Of a stretch of DNA of 64,000 bases, positions 42,223 through 50,659 are shown one piece after another; within the stretch, counting starts at the first letter, position 1, and each line of letters starts with the position of its first letter. The position numbers were made by a program, and so were the translations under genes. This stretch comes from an uncultured Fluviicola sp. (lineage in GTDB: Bacteria; Bacteroidota; Bacteroidia; Flavobacteriales; Crocinitomicaceae), in assembly GCF_946478805.1 (NCBI RefSeq), contig NZ_CAMLDC010000008.1, forward strand, positions 1-64,000, written 5' to 3'. Below the pieces are notes generated by a model. The model made no database searches. It was not told the DNA's origin and worked only from the letters and a program-made list of their open reading frames with translations.

Positions 42223-42471
42223 ATGAAAACCATAAAAGAGCTAAATGGACAAATAGTAAACCATGAAAAAACGTATCAGCAGACAAAGGATTTTGAAGAA
42301 TTCCGGAGAAATATTTACAATACGATCAGTGAGATTGAAAAAATAACTCCGGTCACCCCTTTTTTTTCAAACTATCTTTTTCAAATGAAGCTGGATTGTG
42401 AGAATATGGAAGCATTCAATGCCGGAAATGTGATTTTGTCATTGGAGACTTTCCTGGAACGTTTGGATTGA
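42223..42471 (+). CDS. Small helical protein of unknown function
   Basis: The 82-residue protein is acidic and mostly helical: IKELNGQIVNHEKTYQQTKDFEEFRRNIYNTISEIEKITPVTPFFSNYLFQMKLDCENMEAFNAGNVILSLETFLERLD. No signal or membrane segment is present. It is divergent from the Xre gene with a shared repeat between. I recognise no family; a role tied to the Xre regulator is inference. Confidence 0.55.
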   Translation: MKTIKELNGQIVNHEKTYQQTKDFEEFRRNIYNTISEIEKITPVTPFFSNYLFQMKLDCENMEAFNAGNVILSLETFLERLD

Positions 42472-42632
42472 TCTTATAACTTTTCGGAATTATTAAGTCA
42501 TTGGGCTAAATTAAGAAAAACCCTATCTATTCGGGTTCACGGTCGTTTTGTGCAATAATATTGTAGGGCAAATCGTTATTGGGATCATCACAAGTTCAAA
42601 CCATGGTCAAATAACTTACTGATCGTCTCGAG

Positions 42633-42640
42633 TATATTTG
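42633..42640 (+). promoter_or_regulatory. -7 element TATATTTG for the lipoprotein gene at 42666
   Basis: TATATTTG is an exact match and ends 25 bases before the start codon at 42666. No TTG is found at the usual upstream distance. Confidence 0.5.
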
Positions 42641-42665
42641 TCCAAATTATTTTAATTCACTATTT

Positions 42666-43154
42666 ATGAAAACACAGAGTTTATTTATGTTATTACTAAT
42701 CATAGTAATTGGAATTAGTTCATGCAAGAAACAGGTTGGTCCGCAAGGAGAAACGGGAGCGACCGGTGCAGCAGGTCCGGATGCTAAAACATTCAACTTC
42801 AATTTAACATTTACCGCATCAGATACCTACCAATCATATTCTGGAGTAACCGGTTATGATGAAGGAGATGTTGTATTGACATTCATATATTACAAACAAT
42901 TGTCCGGAACCAATTATTGGGTTCAGCTACCATTTGTTTCTTCTGGTACGATAAATATTTTCGCAGAGTTTTCTGAAACTAATGGAAATCTATTCATCAA
43001 TACGGAGAAAGCTGATGGGTCGGCTGGCAGTCCCTGGACAAGTACAAATACCTTCATGTTCAAAGCTGTTTTGATCAAAAGTTCCGGATTGATAAAACAC
43101 CCGAACGTGGACCTTACTAACTATGAAGAAGTAAAGGAAACGTTCAAACTATAA
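42666..43154 (+). CDS. Collagen-like lipoprotein of unknown function
   Basis: The protein starts with a signal and lipobox ISSC (Cys at residue 20), then a short Gly-x-y stretch (GPQGETGATGAAGPD), followed by about 120 residues that are mostly beta. Such short collagen-like linkers after the lipid anchor are seen in Bacteroidota surface lipoproteins. Function unknown. A -7 element lies 25 bases upstream and a terminator directly follows. Confidence 0.78.
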   Translation: MKTQSLFMLLLIIVIGISSCKKQVGPQGETGATGAAGPDAKTFNFNLTFTASDTYQSYSGVTGYDEGDVVLTFIYYKQLSGTNYWVQLPFVSSGTINIFAEFSETNGNLFINTEKADGSAGSPWTSTNTFMFKAVLIKSSGLIKHPNVDLTNYEEVKETFKL

Positions 43155-43157
43155 TAC

Positions 43158-43183
43158 AAAGGCTCTTAATTGAGCCTTTTTTC
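43158..43183 (+). terminator. Terminator of the collagen-like lipoprotein gene
   Basis: AAAGGCTC (43158-43165) pairs with GAGCCTTT (43172-43179) around a six-base loop, followed by more T. Confidence 0.85.
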
Positions 43184-43275
43184 ATCATAACATTATAGAA
43201 TCAAATTAACCCAATTACTTACTAGTTCCGTTCGCAATAATAAACCCCTGACATAAGGTTGTCACAAGTGCATCT

Positions 43276-43283
43276 TACTTTTG
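43276..43283 (+). promoter_or_regulatory. -7 element TACTTTTG for the VOC gene at 43312
   Basis: TACTTTTG matches TAnnTTTG and ends 28 bases before the start codon. Confidence 0.45.
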
Positions 43284-43311
43284 ATTCATAGACAAATAAA
43301 AGACAAAGATT

Positions 43312-43734
43312 ATGAGCATTTCAATAGTTTTAAGAGGTTTGGCAACGGTGAATTTTTACGCAAGGGATCACGCAGCAGCCAAAAAGTGGTATTCCGAATT
43401 TTTGGAGATGGAACCGTATTTCAATGTTCCGGGTTATACCGAATTCCGGATAGGTGATTATCAGCAGGAATTGGGGATCATTGATGCAAACTATGCGCCG
43501 GCAGGTTATTCCACGAATCCATCCGGAGCAATTGTGCATTGGCACGTGGATAATTTGCAAGCCACATTGGATCGACTGATTTCGATGGGAGCAAGTGAAT
43601 TTTTGCCAATTACGGATCATAGCCAGGGAAAAGGAACTTTTGTCACAGCTTCTGTAGTAGATCCTTTCGGAAATGTTTTGGGAATTATGACCAACGTACA
43701 CTATTTGGATATTTTGAAGTCGAAGCAGGATTGA
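43312..43734 (+). CDS. VOC (glyoxalase/dioxygenase) superfamily protein
   Basis: The 140-residue protein has RGLATVNFYARDHAAAKKWYSEFLEMEPYFNVPGYTEFRIGDYQQELGIID in the first VOC half, and VHWHVDNLQATLDRLISMGASEFLPITDHSQGKGTFVTASVVDPFGNVLGIM in the second, with His and the DPFGNVLGI turn of the family. The substrate is unknown. It is separate from the mannosidase gene downstream (65 bp). Confidence 0.9.
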   Translation: MSISIVLRGLATVNFYARDHAAAKKWYSEFLEMEPYFNVPGYTEFRIGDYQQELGIIDANYAPAGYSTNPSGAIVHWHVDNLQATLDRLISMGASEFLPITDHSQGKGTFVTASVVDPFGNVLGIMTNVHYLDILKSKQD

Positions 43735-43799
43735 TTGGATCTAATTCGGTATTCTATCGGGAAGGAATTCGTAATTTGTAAACGATTTTGAAGAAACCG

Positions 43800-46067
43800 A
43801 TGAAACACTTTCTTTTTTTATTGATCCCTTTTGCGGCTTTAGCTCAAACAAAACCGGTCGACTATGTCAATCCACTAATGGGAACCGATTCCAAGATGGA
43901 ACTTTCCAACGGGAATACTTATCCTGCGATTGGCCTGCCTTGGGGAATGAATCTCTGGACTCCGCAAACGAATGTAATGGGAGATGGTTGGGCATATCAA
44001 TACAGCGCGGACCGGATGCGCGGTTTCAAACAAACGCATCAGCCTTCTCCATGGATGAATGATTACGGACAATTTGCAATCATGCCGGGAAGCGGAACGG
44101 TGGTTTTTGACCAAAATGAACGGGCAAGTTGGTTCTCTCATAAATCGGAAGTTTCCAAACCTCACTATTACAGTGTCTACCTGGCAGATTGTGATGTCAC
44201 AACCGAAATCACTCCCACAGAGCGTGCAGCTGTTTTCCGGTTTACGTTTCCAGAAAATGACAGTTCTTTTATTGTAATTGATGCCTTGGATCGTGGATCG
44301 TATGTGAAATTATTTCCCAAAGAGCGAAAAATTGTAGGATATACAAAACGTTATGCCCGGGGAAAACTGACCAATTTCAAAAACTATTTTGTCATTTATC
44401 TGGATCGGGAAATTGAATTCTATTCCTGTGCTTCTGAAGGAAAACTGGTTGGCAAACAGGAAGAATCAACTTCCAATCATTCGGGAATAGTAATTGGATT
44501 TAAAACGAAAAAAGGCGACCAAGTTGAATTGAAAGTGGCTTCTTCGTTCATTTCACAGGAACAGGCAGAATTGAATATCCGGCGGGAAGTGGGAACGAAA
44601 GATTTCAATACGATTCGCAGTGCTGCAGAGGAGCAGTGGAACAAGACCTTGGGTAAAATTGAAGTTTCGGGTGGAACGGATGAACAAATGAGGACCTTTT
44701 ACTCGTGTTTGTATCGCACCTTGTTCTTTCCCAATAAATTGTATGAGATCGATGCCGCAGGAAAAGAAATACACTGGAGTCCTTATAATGGGAAGGTTCT
44801 TCCGGGAAAAATGTTCGGAGGAACCGGATTCTGGGATACTTTCCGGGCACTTTATCCTTTGCTGAACCTGGTTTATCCGGAAATCAACAAGGAAATGCAG
44901 GAAGGTTTGGTGAACGACTACCTGGAAGGTGGTTTTCTTCCGGAATGGTCCAGCCCGGGATATGCTGATATCATGATCGGGAATAATTCTGCCTCCATTG
45001 TTTCCGATGCCTACATAAAAGGACTGCGTGGTTATGATATTGAGAAATTATACGAAGCGTTGCTGCATGGAGCAAATAACGAAGGGCCGATGAGTGCTGT
45101 TGGTCGTTTCGGAGTGGATTATTACAACAAACTGGGATATGTTCCTTATGATGTGAATATCAATGAGAATGCTGCCAGAACCCTGGAATACGCTTACGAT
45201 GATTTTGCAATTTACCAATTGGCTAAAGCCTTGAAACGTCCGCGGGAAGAACTGGATTTGTGTGCAAAACGCTGTCAGAATTACCGCAATCTATTTGATC
45301 CTTCAACCGGGATGATGCGGGGGAAAAATGCGGACGGACAATTTCAATCTCCATTTAATCCCTTCAAATGGGGAGATGCATTTACGGAAGGAAACAGTTG
45401 GCATTATACCTGGTCGGTCTTTCACGATGTGCAAGGATTGATCGATCTGATGGGGGGGAAGGAACGTTTCGTTTCAAAATTGGATTCGGTGTTCAGCCTT
45501 CCGCCGGTTTATGACGATAGCTATTATGGTGGAATGATCCATGAGATCAAGGAAATGCAAATTGCGAATATGGGGCAATATGCACATGGGAACCAGCCGA
45601 TCCAGCACATGATCTATCTATACAATTATGCAGGTGCTCCGGCAAAATCCCAGTATTGGATCCGGGAAGTACTCAATCGCTTATATAAACCAACTCCTGA
45701 TGGATATTGTGGAGATGAGGACAACGGGCAAACTTCTGCTTGGTATGTTTTCTCTGCTTTAGGGTTCTATCCTGTTTGTCCGGCAACGGATGAATATGTT
45801 TTGGGTGCACCACTTTTTAAAAAAGTGGTTATTCATTTGGAAAATGGGAAACAAATCGGTTTGAACGCACCGGAAAATTCTGCTGAAAACAAATATGTTT
45901 CCTCTCTTACAATCAACAAGAAACCATCTTCCAAACTCTATTTGAAACACGACGAATTGTTGAAAGGAGTGACATTGGATTTTAGGATGATTTCAACTCC
46001 AAATACAGAACGGAAGTTCCTGGAAAGTGACTTTCCATATTCATTCTCAAGGGAGAAGAAAAGATGA
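43800..46067 (+). CDS. Glycoside hydrolase family 92 alpha-mannosidase
   Basis: The ATG at 43800 (MKHFLFLLIPFAALAQ) opens with a signal peptide; an upstream TTG at 43788 adds only four residues. The 755-residue protein follows the GH92 pattern: YVNPLMGTDS and GLPWGMNLWTPQ at the N terminus, GYVPYDVNINENAARTLEYAYDDF in the middle, and YKPTPDGYCGDEDNGQTSAWYVFSALGFYPV with the acidic GDEDNGQ motif (about 638-644). GH92 enzymes are calcium-dependent exo-alpha-mannosidases acting on N-glycan or yeast mannan. It should be periplasmic or outer-membrane. No SusC/SusD pair is seen nearby. Confidence 0.95.
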   Translation: MKHFLFLLIPFAALAQTKPVDYVNPLMGTDSKMELSNGNTYPAIGLPWGMNLWTPQTNVMGDGWAYQYSADRMRGFKQTHQPSPWMNDYGQFAIMPGSGTVVFDQNERASWFSHKSEVSKPHYYSVYLADCDVTTEITPTERAAVFRFTFPENDSSFIVIDALDRGSYVKLFPKERKIVGYTKRYARGKLTNFKNYFVIYLDREIEFYSCASEGKLVGKQEESTSNHSGIVIGFKTKKGDQVELKVASSFISQEQAELNIRREVGTKDFNTIRSAAEEQWNKTLGKIEVSGGTDEQMRTFYSCLYRTLFFPNKLYEIDAAGKEIHWSPYNGKVLPGKMFGGTGFWDTFRALYPLLNLVYPEINKEMQEGLVNDYLEGGFLPEWSSPGYADIMIGNNSASIVSDAYIKGLRGYDIEKLYEALLHGANNEGPMSAVGRFGVDYYNKLGYVPYDVNINENAARTLEYAYDDFAIYQLAKALKRPREELDLCAKRCQNYRNLFDPSTGMMRGKNADGQFQSPFNPFKWGDAFTEGNSWHYTWSVFHDVQGLIDLMGGKERFVSKLDSVFSLPPVYDDSYYGGMIHEIKEMQIANMGQYAHGNQPIQHMIYLYNYAGAPAKSQYWIREVLNRLYKPTPDGYCGDEDNGQTSAWYVFSALGFYPVCPATDEYVLGAPLFKKVVIHLENGKQIGLNAPENSAENKYVSSLTINKKPSSKLYLKHDELLKGVTLDFRMISTPNTERKFLESDFPYSFSREKKR

Positions 46068-46414
46068 GTGGATTAACGGAGTTTTATTTGAGACAGGAAG
46101 ATTCTGTTAAAGAAACGCTGCTTGCATTGAGAGATTTTATCCTGAAGCAAGACAACGAAATTACCCATGAACTGAAATATGGAATGCCCTTTTTCTGCTA
46201 TAAAGGAAAGATGTTCTGTTACTTCTGGATCCACAAACAGTATAAGCAGCCCTATATGGGTTTTGTAGAAGGAAAACTCTTTGATGAACCGTTTATGTTA
46301 AAGGAAAAACGCTCGCGAATAAAGGTGTTTCTAATTGATCCGAATGCTGATTTACCAATTGAGAGAATCGAATTGCTTTTAAAGAAAGCCTTGACTTTTT
46401 ATATGAAGCCCTGA
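46064..46414 (+). CDS. DUF1801 (YdhG-like) protein
   Basis: The 116-residue protein reads LTEFYLRQEDSVKETLLALRDFILKQDNEITHELKYGMPFFCYKGKMFCYFWIHKQYKQPYMGFVEG, the YdhG-type DUF1801 core with the ELKYGMPFF motif. The ATG overlaps the mannosidase stop by four bases (ATGA), so it is translationally coupled to GH92, although no link in function is known. Confidence 0.88.
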   Translation: MSGLTEFYLRQEDSVKETLLALRDFILKQDNEITHELKYGMPFFCYKGKMFCYFWIHKQYKQPYMGFVEGKLFDEPFMLKEKRSRIKVFLIDPNADLPIERIELLLKKALTFYMKP

Positions 46415-46480
46415 TTTGAAAGTTTTATTACTTTTAACAGGACTAATTAGTTGATTCCATTGAACTTTTAACCTTTTTCC

Positions 46481-47500
46481 ATGTATACCGAATTTAAGAA
46501 CCCAACCAGAGCAGCATTAAGCTTTTCAAGAAATCAAATCATCGTTTACCTGGTTTGGAGTTCCTTGGTTGTTTGTACTTATTTCTTTTCAAAATGGGAA
46601 TTGATTTCCATCCCGTTTTTACCGGTTTCATTAATTGGTACTGCACTTGCTTTCTTTTTAGGCTTCAAGAGCAATGCTTCCTACGACCGTTTGTATGAAG
46701 CAAGGAAAAATTATGGAAGTATTGTGAATGACAGCAGGGCATGGGCAGTCATGTTGAACGCCTATATTACGAATAATTCAAATAAGGAAATCAGCAAGGA
46801 AAAAATCCAACAAGTGAAAAAGGATTTGGTAAACAGGCACATCGCTTGGATGTATGCACATAAGTTTTATCTGAGACACAAACGTCAGCCGTGGGAACGA
46901 GACGCGGATTTTCATAATCGACACCGGGAAAGATTACAGGGAGAGTTCAATATTGAAACCGATCTGGAACAAAATCTGTTGAGGTATTTGAGCCGGGAGG
47001 AGGTAAGTGCAGTTATCAGATCTGCAAATCCCGCAACTCAGTTGTTGAACAACCAGGGAAAACGATTGGCCGAACTTCGGGAAGCAAATATCATTGAGGA
47101 TTTCCGACTGTTTGAATTGCAGAATCAAATCAATAAGTTATTGGATGATCAAGGAAAAAATGAACGGATCAAGAATTTTCCTTATCCGCTTCAATTTTCA
47201 TTTATGCTGAAAATCTCCTTGCGGATCTTCAGTTTGTTATTGCCATTTGCCTTGATAACGGAATTGAATAAACAAGGAGAGTTGTTTATTTGGCTAACCA
47301 TTCCCTTTTCAGCCATCATCAATTGGATTTTCTATTTTTCAGAAAGAAACAGCGAGTACTCGGAGAATCCTTTCCAAGGCTTGATTTACGATGTCCCGAT
47401 TACAAATATCACCCGGACAATTGAAATTGACATGCTTCAGACGATTGGTGTGGAGGATGTTCCGGAACCTATTCTGGCCAAGAACGGGATATTGATGTGA
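46481..47500 (+). CDS. Bestrophin-family chloride channel-like protein
   Basis: The 339-residue protein has two transmembrane helices near residues 20-60, the bestrophin motif ALAFFLGFKSNASYDRLYEARKNYGSIVNDSRAWA, and two further helices around 240-285. In known bacterial bestrophins this pentameric channel conducts ions; the region near FKSNASYDR lines the pore. The physiological ion is not known. It is a single gene. Confidence 0.92.
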   Translation: MYTEFKNPTRAALSFSRNQIIVYLVWSSLVVCTYFFSKWELISIPFLPVSLIGTALAFFLGFKSNASYDRLYEARKNYGSIVNDSRAWAVMLNAYITNNSNKEISKEKIQQVKKDLVNRHIAWMYAHKFYLRHKRQPWERDADFHNRHRERLQGEFNIETDLEQNLLRYLSREEVSAVIRSANPATQLLNNQGKRLAELREANIIEDFRLFELQNQINKLLDDQGKNERIKNFPYPLQFSFMLKISLRIFSLLLPFALITELNKQGELFIWLTIPFSAIINWIFYFSERNSEYSENPFQGLIYDVPITNITRTIEIDMLQTIGVEDVPEPILAKNGILM

Positions 47501-47534
47501 TAATTAAGAAACTGATGCTGTTGTAAAAAGAACA

Positions 47535-48536
47535 ATGATAAAAACCTATTTGACATATTCCAGGAATTTGGGAGATTTTAAGCCGGATTTGGTAGGGTTG
47601 AGTGAAAAAGGACTTTACGGCTTGAGATTAATCCATAAAGGAAAAAGCACGGAAGAATTTATAGCACGCATTCAAGAGATACTGACTTACAATCAGACGT
47701 ATCATCTGAACTTGGAAATTCTGGTTGATTTACCCGGAGAAAAACCATTGATTGGAAATGTCGGTACCGGTTTCAATGTTGAAAAAGGACGGGTTTACAA
47801 CTTATGTGACGAAAAACCGGACCTTGCGGCAAATGAAATCCCAACACTTAACTTTTTAACGAAAATCGAGCGAACCAAAGTTTTTCCAGGAGATATTTGT
47901 TCTATTGCAGATGGCGAAGTTGATATGAAGATCATTTCAATGGATGACCGGTCAATTACATGTGAAGCTCTGAATTCATTTTTCCTGACTTCCAATCGAT
48001 CCTTTGGAATCAAAGGAAATAAATTACCTGCCCGACCGATATCGAAAGATGACCGGCAATTACTTGAGGAACTCAAATCACTGGAGATTTCCAAAGTCAT
48101 TAAAATTCTTGTTTCATTCGTAACAAAAGCCGATCAGGTAACCGATGTGAAGAAGATTTCGCCTGATTTCCAGGTAATTTCAAAGGTAGAGAATGTGATT
48201 CCGGAATCCGACCTGGAAGAAATTATCCAAGTGTCTGATGGAATCATGCTCGGTCGTGGGGACTTGATCAGTACCAGCAAAATGAGCGATGTTTTCCCGT
48301 TTCAAAAAAGTGTCATTGAGAAATGTCATGCTTTGAAGAAGGATTTGATTCTTGCAACCGGATTTTTTGGAGATCTCAAGAATAGTGGTAAACCAAGTAT
48401 CTCTGATCTGATGGATTTCGGTTTTTTAAGAAATATGAACGTGGAGTCCTTCTTAATTGCCGGTTCAAATGCAAATCAGTATCCGGTTGAAACATTGAAC
48501 CTGATTACGAATTTTGAAGTGTTGGATGACCGGTAA
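47535..48536 (+). CDS. Pyruvate-kinase-like protein lacking the C domain
   Basis: The 333-residue protein matches the A and B domains of pyruvate kinase: GDICSIADGEVDMKI (B domain region), RPISKDDRQLLEEL, ILVSFVTKADQV, ISKVENVIPESDLEEIIQVSDGIMLGRGDLIS (the substrate-site Glu and Asp in KVEN and GRGDL), and KKDLILATGFF. The start MIKTYLTYSRNLGDF is divergent from the normal TKIVCTIGP. The roughly 120-residue C-terminal domain that carries the allosteric site is absent. Catalytic ability is uncertain. It is a single gene. Confidence 0.8.
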   Translation: MIKTYLTYSRNLGDFKPDLVGLSEKGLYGLRLIHKGKSTEEFIARIQEILTYNQTYHLNLEILVDLPGEKPLIGNVGTGFNVEKGRVYNLCDEKPDLAANEIPTLNFLTKIERTKVFPGDICSIADGEVDMKIISMDDRSITCEALNSFFLTSNRSFGIKGNKLPARPISKDDRQLLEELKSLEISKVIKILVSFVTKADQVTDVKKISPDFQVISKVENVIPESDLEEIIQVSDGIMLGRGDLISTSKMSDVFPFQKSVIEKCHALKKDLILATGFFGDLKNSGKPSISDLMDFGFLRNMNVESFLIAGSNANQYPVETLNLITNFEVLDDR

Positions 48537-48623
48537 GAATTAATGGGATATTTCGTATCTTAACCTATTCAACAGAACCCCATCACAACTGATAACGAAG
48601 ACGATGACGAAAACTGATTTGAG

Positions 48624-49088
48624 ATGAATTTAGCGAAACAAATGGCAAAACATTTACGGGACGTTCATTTCGGCGGAAACTGGACCACAACCGATTTGAA
48701 AACCACCCTGTTTGATGTCAGTTGGAGAGAAGCGGTAACACAGGTTTATTCGTTGAATTCCATAGCAGCCCTTACTTTCCACATGACCTATTACGTGGAC
48801 GTGCTGATTGTCGTTCTGGAAGAACATCGGTTGGTTGGGAATGACAAATTAAGTTGGGATTTACCTGCTTTAGATTCGCAGGAAGCCTGGGAGAATCTTC
48901 AAAAGAATGCTTGGTTGAAGGCTGAAAAAGCGGCTTTACTGATTGAAGAATTACCAGATGTAAGACTGACCGAAGATTTCATAGATCCAAAATATGGGAC
49001 CATGTATCGGAACATAGCCGGAATCGTGGAGCACATGCATTATCATTTGGGACAAATCGTCATCATCAAAAAGTTATTAGTCCAATAA
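48624..49088 (+). CDS. DinB-like protein
   Basis: The 154-residue protein is a four-helix bundle with LAKHLRDVHFGGNWTTTDLKTTL at the start, a histidine in ALTFHMTYYVDVLI and two in VEHMHYHLGQIVIIKKLL. These three His fit the DinB-superfamily metal site. It is a DUF1572-type or DinB-type protein; the role is unknown. It ends 12 bases before the DUF1905 gene. Confidence 0.85.
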   Translation: MNLAKQMAKHLRDVHFGGNWTTTDLKTTLFDVSWREAVTQVYSLNSIAALTFHMTYYVDVLIVVLEEHRLVGNDKLSWDLPALDSQEAWENLQKNAWLKAEKAALLIEELPDVRLTEDFIDPKYGTMYRNIAGIVEHMHYHLGQIVIIKKLLVQ

Positions 49089-49100
49089 ATCATCCTGAGA

Positions 49101-49586
49101 ATGACAAGCTTTAAAGCTCGAATTGAAATCATTGGGATCAATCCTTTCGTATTTGTACCAAAACCTATTTTGGAAGAGCTGTTTCTTGAATATGGCAAAG
49201 ACAGAGGTCCGATTCCGATCAAAGGAACAATCAATGGAACCTTCTATAAACAAACACTGGTTCGATTCAGCGGGGAATGGAGATTGTATATCAACACTAT
49301 CATGCTTCCGAAATCCCCAACGAGAATAGGAGAGGAAGTGGAAATAACCATTGCAATTGATTCTTCGGATAGAACCATCCATCCACATCCTAAGTTGGTA
49401 AGTGCTTTAAAGGAAAATCCGAAAGCAAATGAAATCTTTGTGAGTTTGGCGCCTTCCCTTCAAAATGAAATTGTTCGCTATATTGCAAATCTCAAAACGG
49501 AAGCAAGTGTGGACAAAAATGTCATCAAGGCAATTGGGTTTTTATTGGGAAAAGAACGCTTTATCGGTAGGAATGGATTAAAGTAA
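49101..49586 (+). CDS. DUF1905 and YdeI-like fusion protein
   Basis: The 161-residue protein has an N-terminal DUF1905 domain (ARIEIIGINPFVFVPKPILEELFLEYGKDRGPIPIKGTINGTFYKQTLVRFSGEWRLYINTIML) and a C-terminal YdeI/OmpD-associated region (PKLVSALKENPKANEIFVSLAPSLQNEIVRYIANLKTEASVDKNVIKAIGFLLGKERF). Such fusions are frequent in Bacteroidota. The function of both domains is unclear. It precedes a DUF1801 gene by 42 bp. Confidence 0.88.
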   Translation: MTSFKARIEIIGINPFVFVPKPILEELFLEYGKDRGPIPIKGTINGTFYKQTLVRFSGEWRLYINTIMLPKSPTRIGEEVEITIAIDSSDRTIHPHPKLVSALKENPKANEIFVSLAPSLQNEIVRYIANLKTEASVDKNVIKAIGFLLGKERFIGRNGLK

Positions 49587-49628
49587 CTGTTCTTTAATTC
49601 TCAATGTTCACAATCAAAACAGAACTAA

Positions 49629-50051
49629 ATGGCAAAAACAAAAACTGCAGAAACTGAAAAAGATGTAAACGGGTTCATCCTGGAGTTTACGGATTCAGAA
49701 CAAAAGCGACAAGACAGTTACGAACTCATCCGATTGATGGAGGAAGTTTCGGGCTTCAAAGCAAAAATGTGGGGACCAAGCATTATAGGTTTTGGTTCGT
49801 ATCATTACAAATATGCCAGCGGACATGAAGGTGATGCACCCTTATTGGGATTTTCTCCCAGGAAGGCGGCAATTTCCTTATACGTTTCTACAGGAGAATC
49901 CGGACAGGACGATTTACTAAAAGATTTGGGAAAATTCACAATGGGGAAAGCGTGTATTTACGTCAAAAAGCTATCGGATATTAACCGGGAAACTTTGGTG
50001 AAACTAATGAAAAACACCCTGATCCTTACAAAAGAAAAATACGGATCATGA
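49629..50051 (+). CDS. DUF1801-domain protein
   Basis: The 140-residue protein has the same branch pattern as that at 13122: FKAKMWGPSIIGFGSYHYKYASGHEGDAPLLGFSPRKAAISLYVS and CIYVKKLSDINRETLVKLMKNTL. The ATG of the next gene overlaps its stop by four bases (ATGA), so they are coupled. Role unknown. Confidence 0.9.
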   Translation: MAKTKTAETEKDVNGFILEFTDSEQKRQDSYELIRLMEEVSGFKAKMWGPSIIGFGSYHYKYASGHEGDAPLLGFSPRKAAISLYVSTGESGQDDLLKDLGKFTMGKACIYVKKLSDINRETLVKLMKNTLILTKEKYGS

Positions 50052-50563
50052 GAGGATTTGTTGTCTTTGCATTTTTATTGAGTTTTCAATCCTTTGCCCA
50101 GGAGAATAGCATGCGTTTTCTTTCAGGGGAAAAGAGCTATCGCCTGGTTTCAAAAAGCGAGTTTTCAGATCTGAATTATAAACTATTCAAACAGTTCGGT
50201 TCTACAAAGATCTATTCCGGTGGTAAGATCGAAAAAGCTTTTCTTCCGAAAAAAGGAAAGTTTACAGTGTATGTTTTTACTTCAGAATATATGGGAGATT
50301 CTTTTGATGGAACAAGAAAACTGTTCCATGACAAGCTGATCCTGAAAGTAAATCCGGAAACAAATGAGGTCATGGACGGATTTCAATATACCTTGGAATG
50401 GGCTGAACCTCCGGCTCTGTCTGATTTGTACCGCGTCCAAGATGATTCAATTGTTCTAACAGATAAAATGAATCTCGACGAACTTCAAATGCGGCTCGAT
50501 GATGAATATGCCACTGAAGACTACTCTGAGTTAAATGATCACGGAATACTTTATTTAAAATAG
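50048..50563 (+). CDS. Secreted protein of unknown function
   Basis: The 171-residue protein has a signal peptide (MRGFVVFAFLLSFQSFAQ) and no lipobox. The mature part is strand-rich (KIYSGGKIEKAFLPKKGKFTVYVFTSEYM, KLFHDKLILKVNPETNEVMDGFQYTLEWAEPP) and acidic toward the end (DEYATEDYSELNDHG). I recognise no family. It overlaps the DUF1801 gene by four bases, an odd pairing of cytoplasmic and periplasmic products. Confidence 0.72.
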   Translation: MRGFVVFAFLLSFQSFAQENSMRFLSGEKSYRLVSKSEFSDLNYKLFKQFGSTKIYSGGKIEKAFLPKKGKFTVYVFTSEYMGDSFDGTRKLFHDKLILKVNPETNEVMDGFQYTLEWAEPPALSDLYRVQDDSIVLTDKMNLDELQMRLDDEYATEDYSELNDHGILYLK

Positions 50564-50659
50564 ATATTGAATTCATAATTACCATTTATTAACTCCCCTT
50601 TTTTTGTATCTGCTGCCGGTTTCCATAACTTTTAAGTATTAAAATTAAAATTTTCGGTT

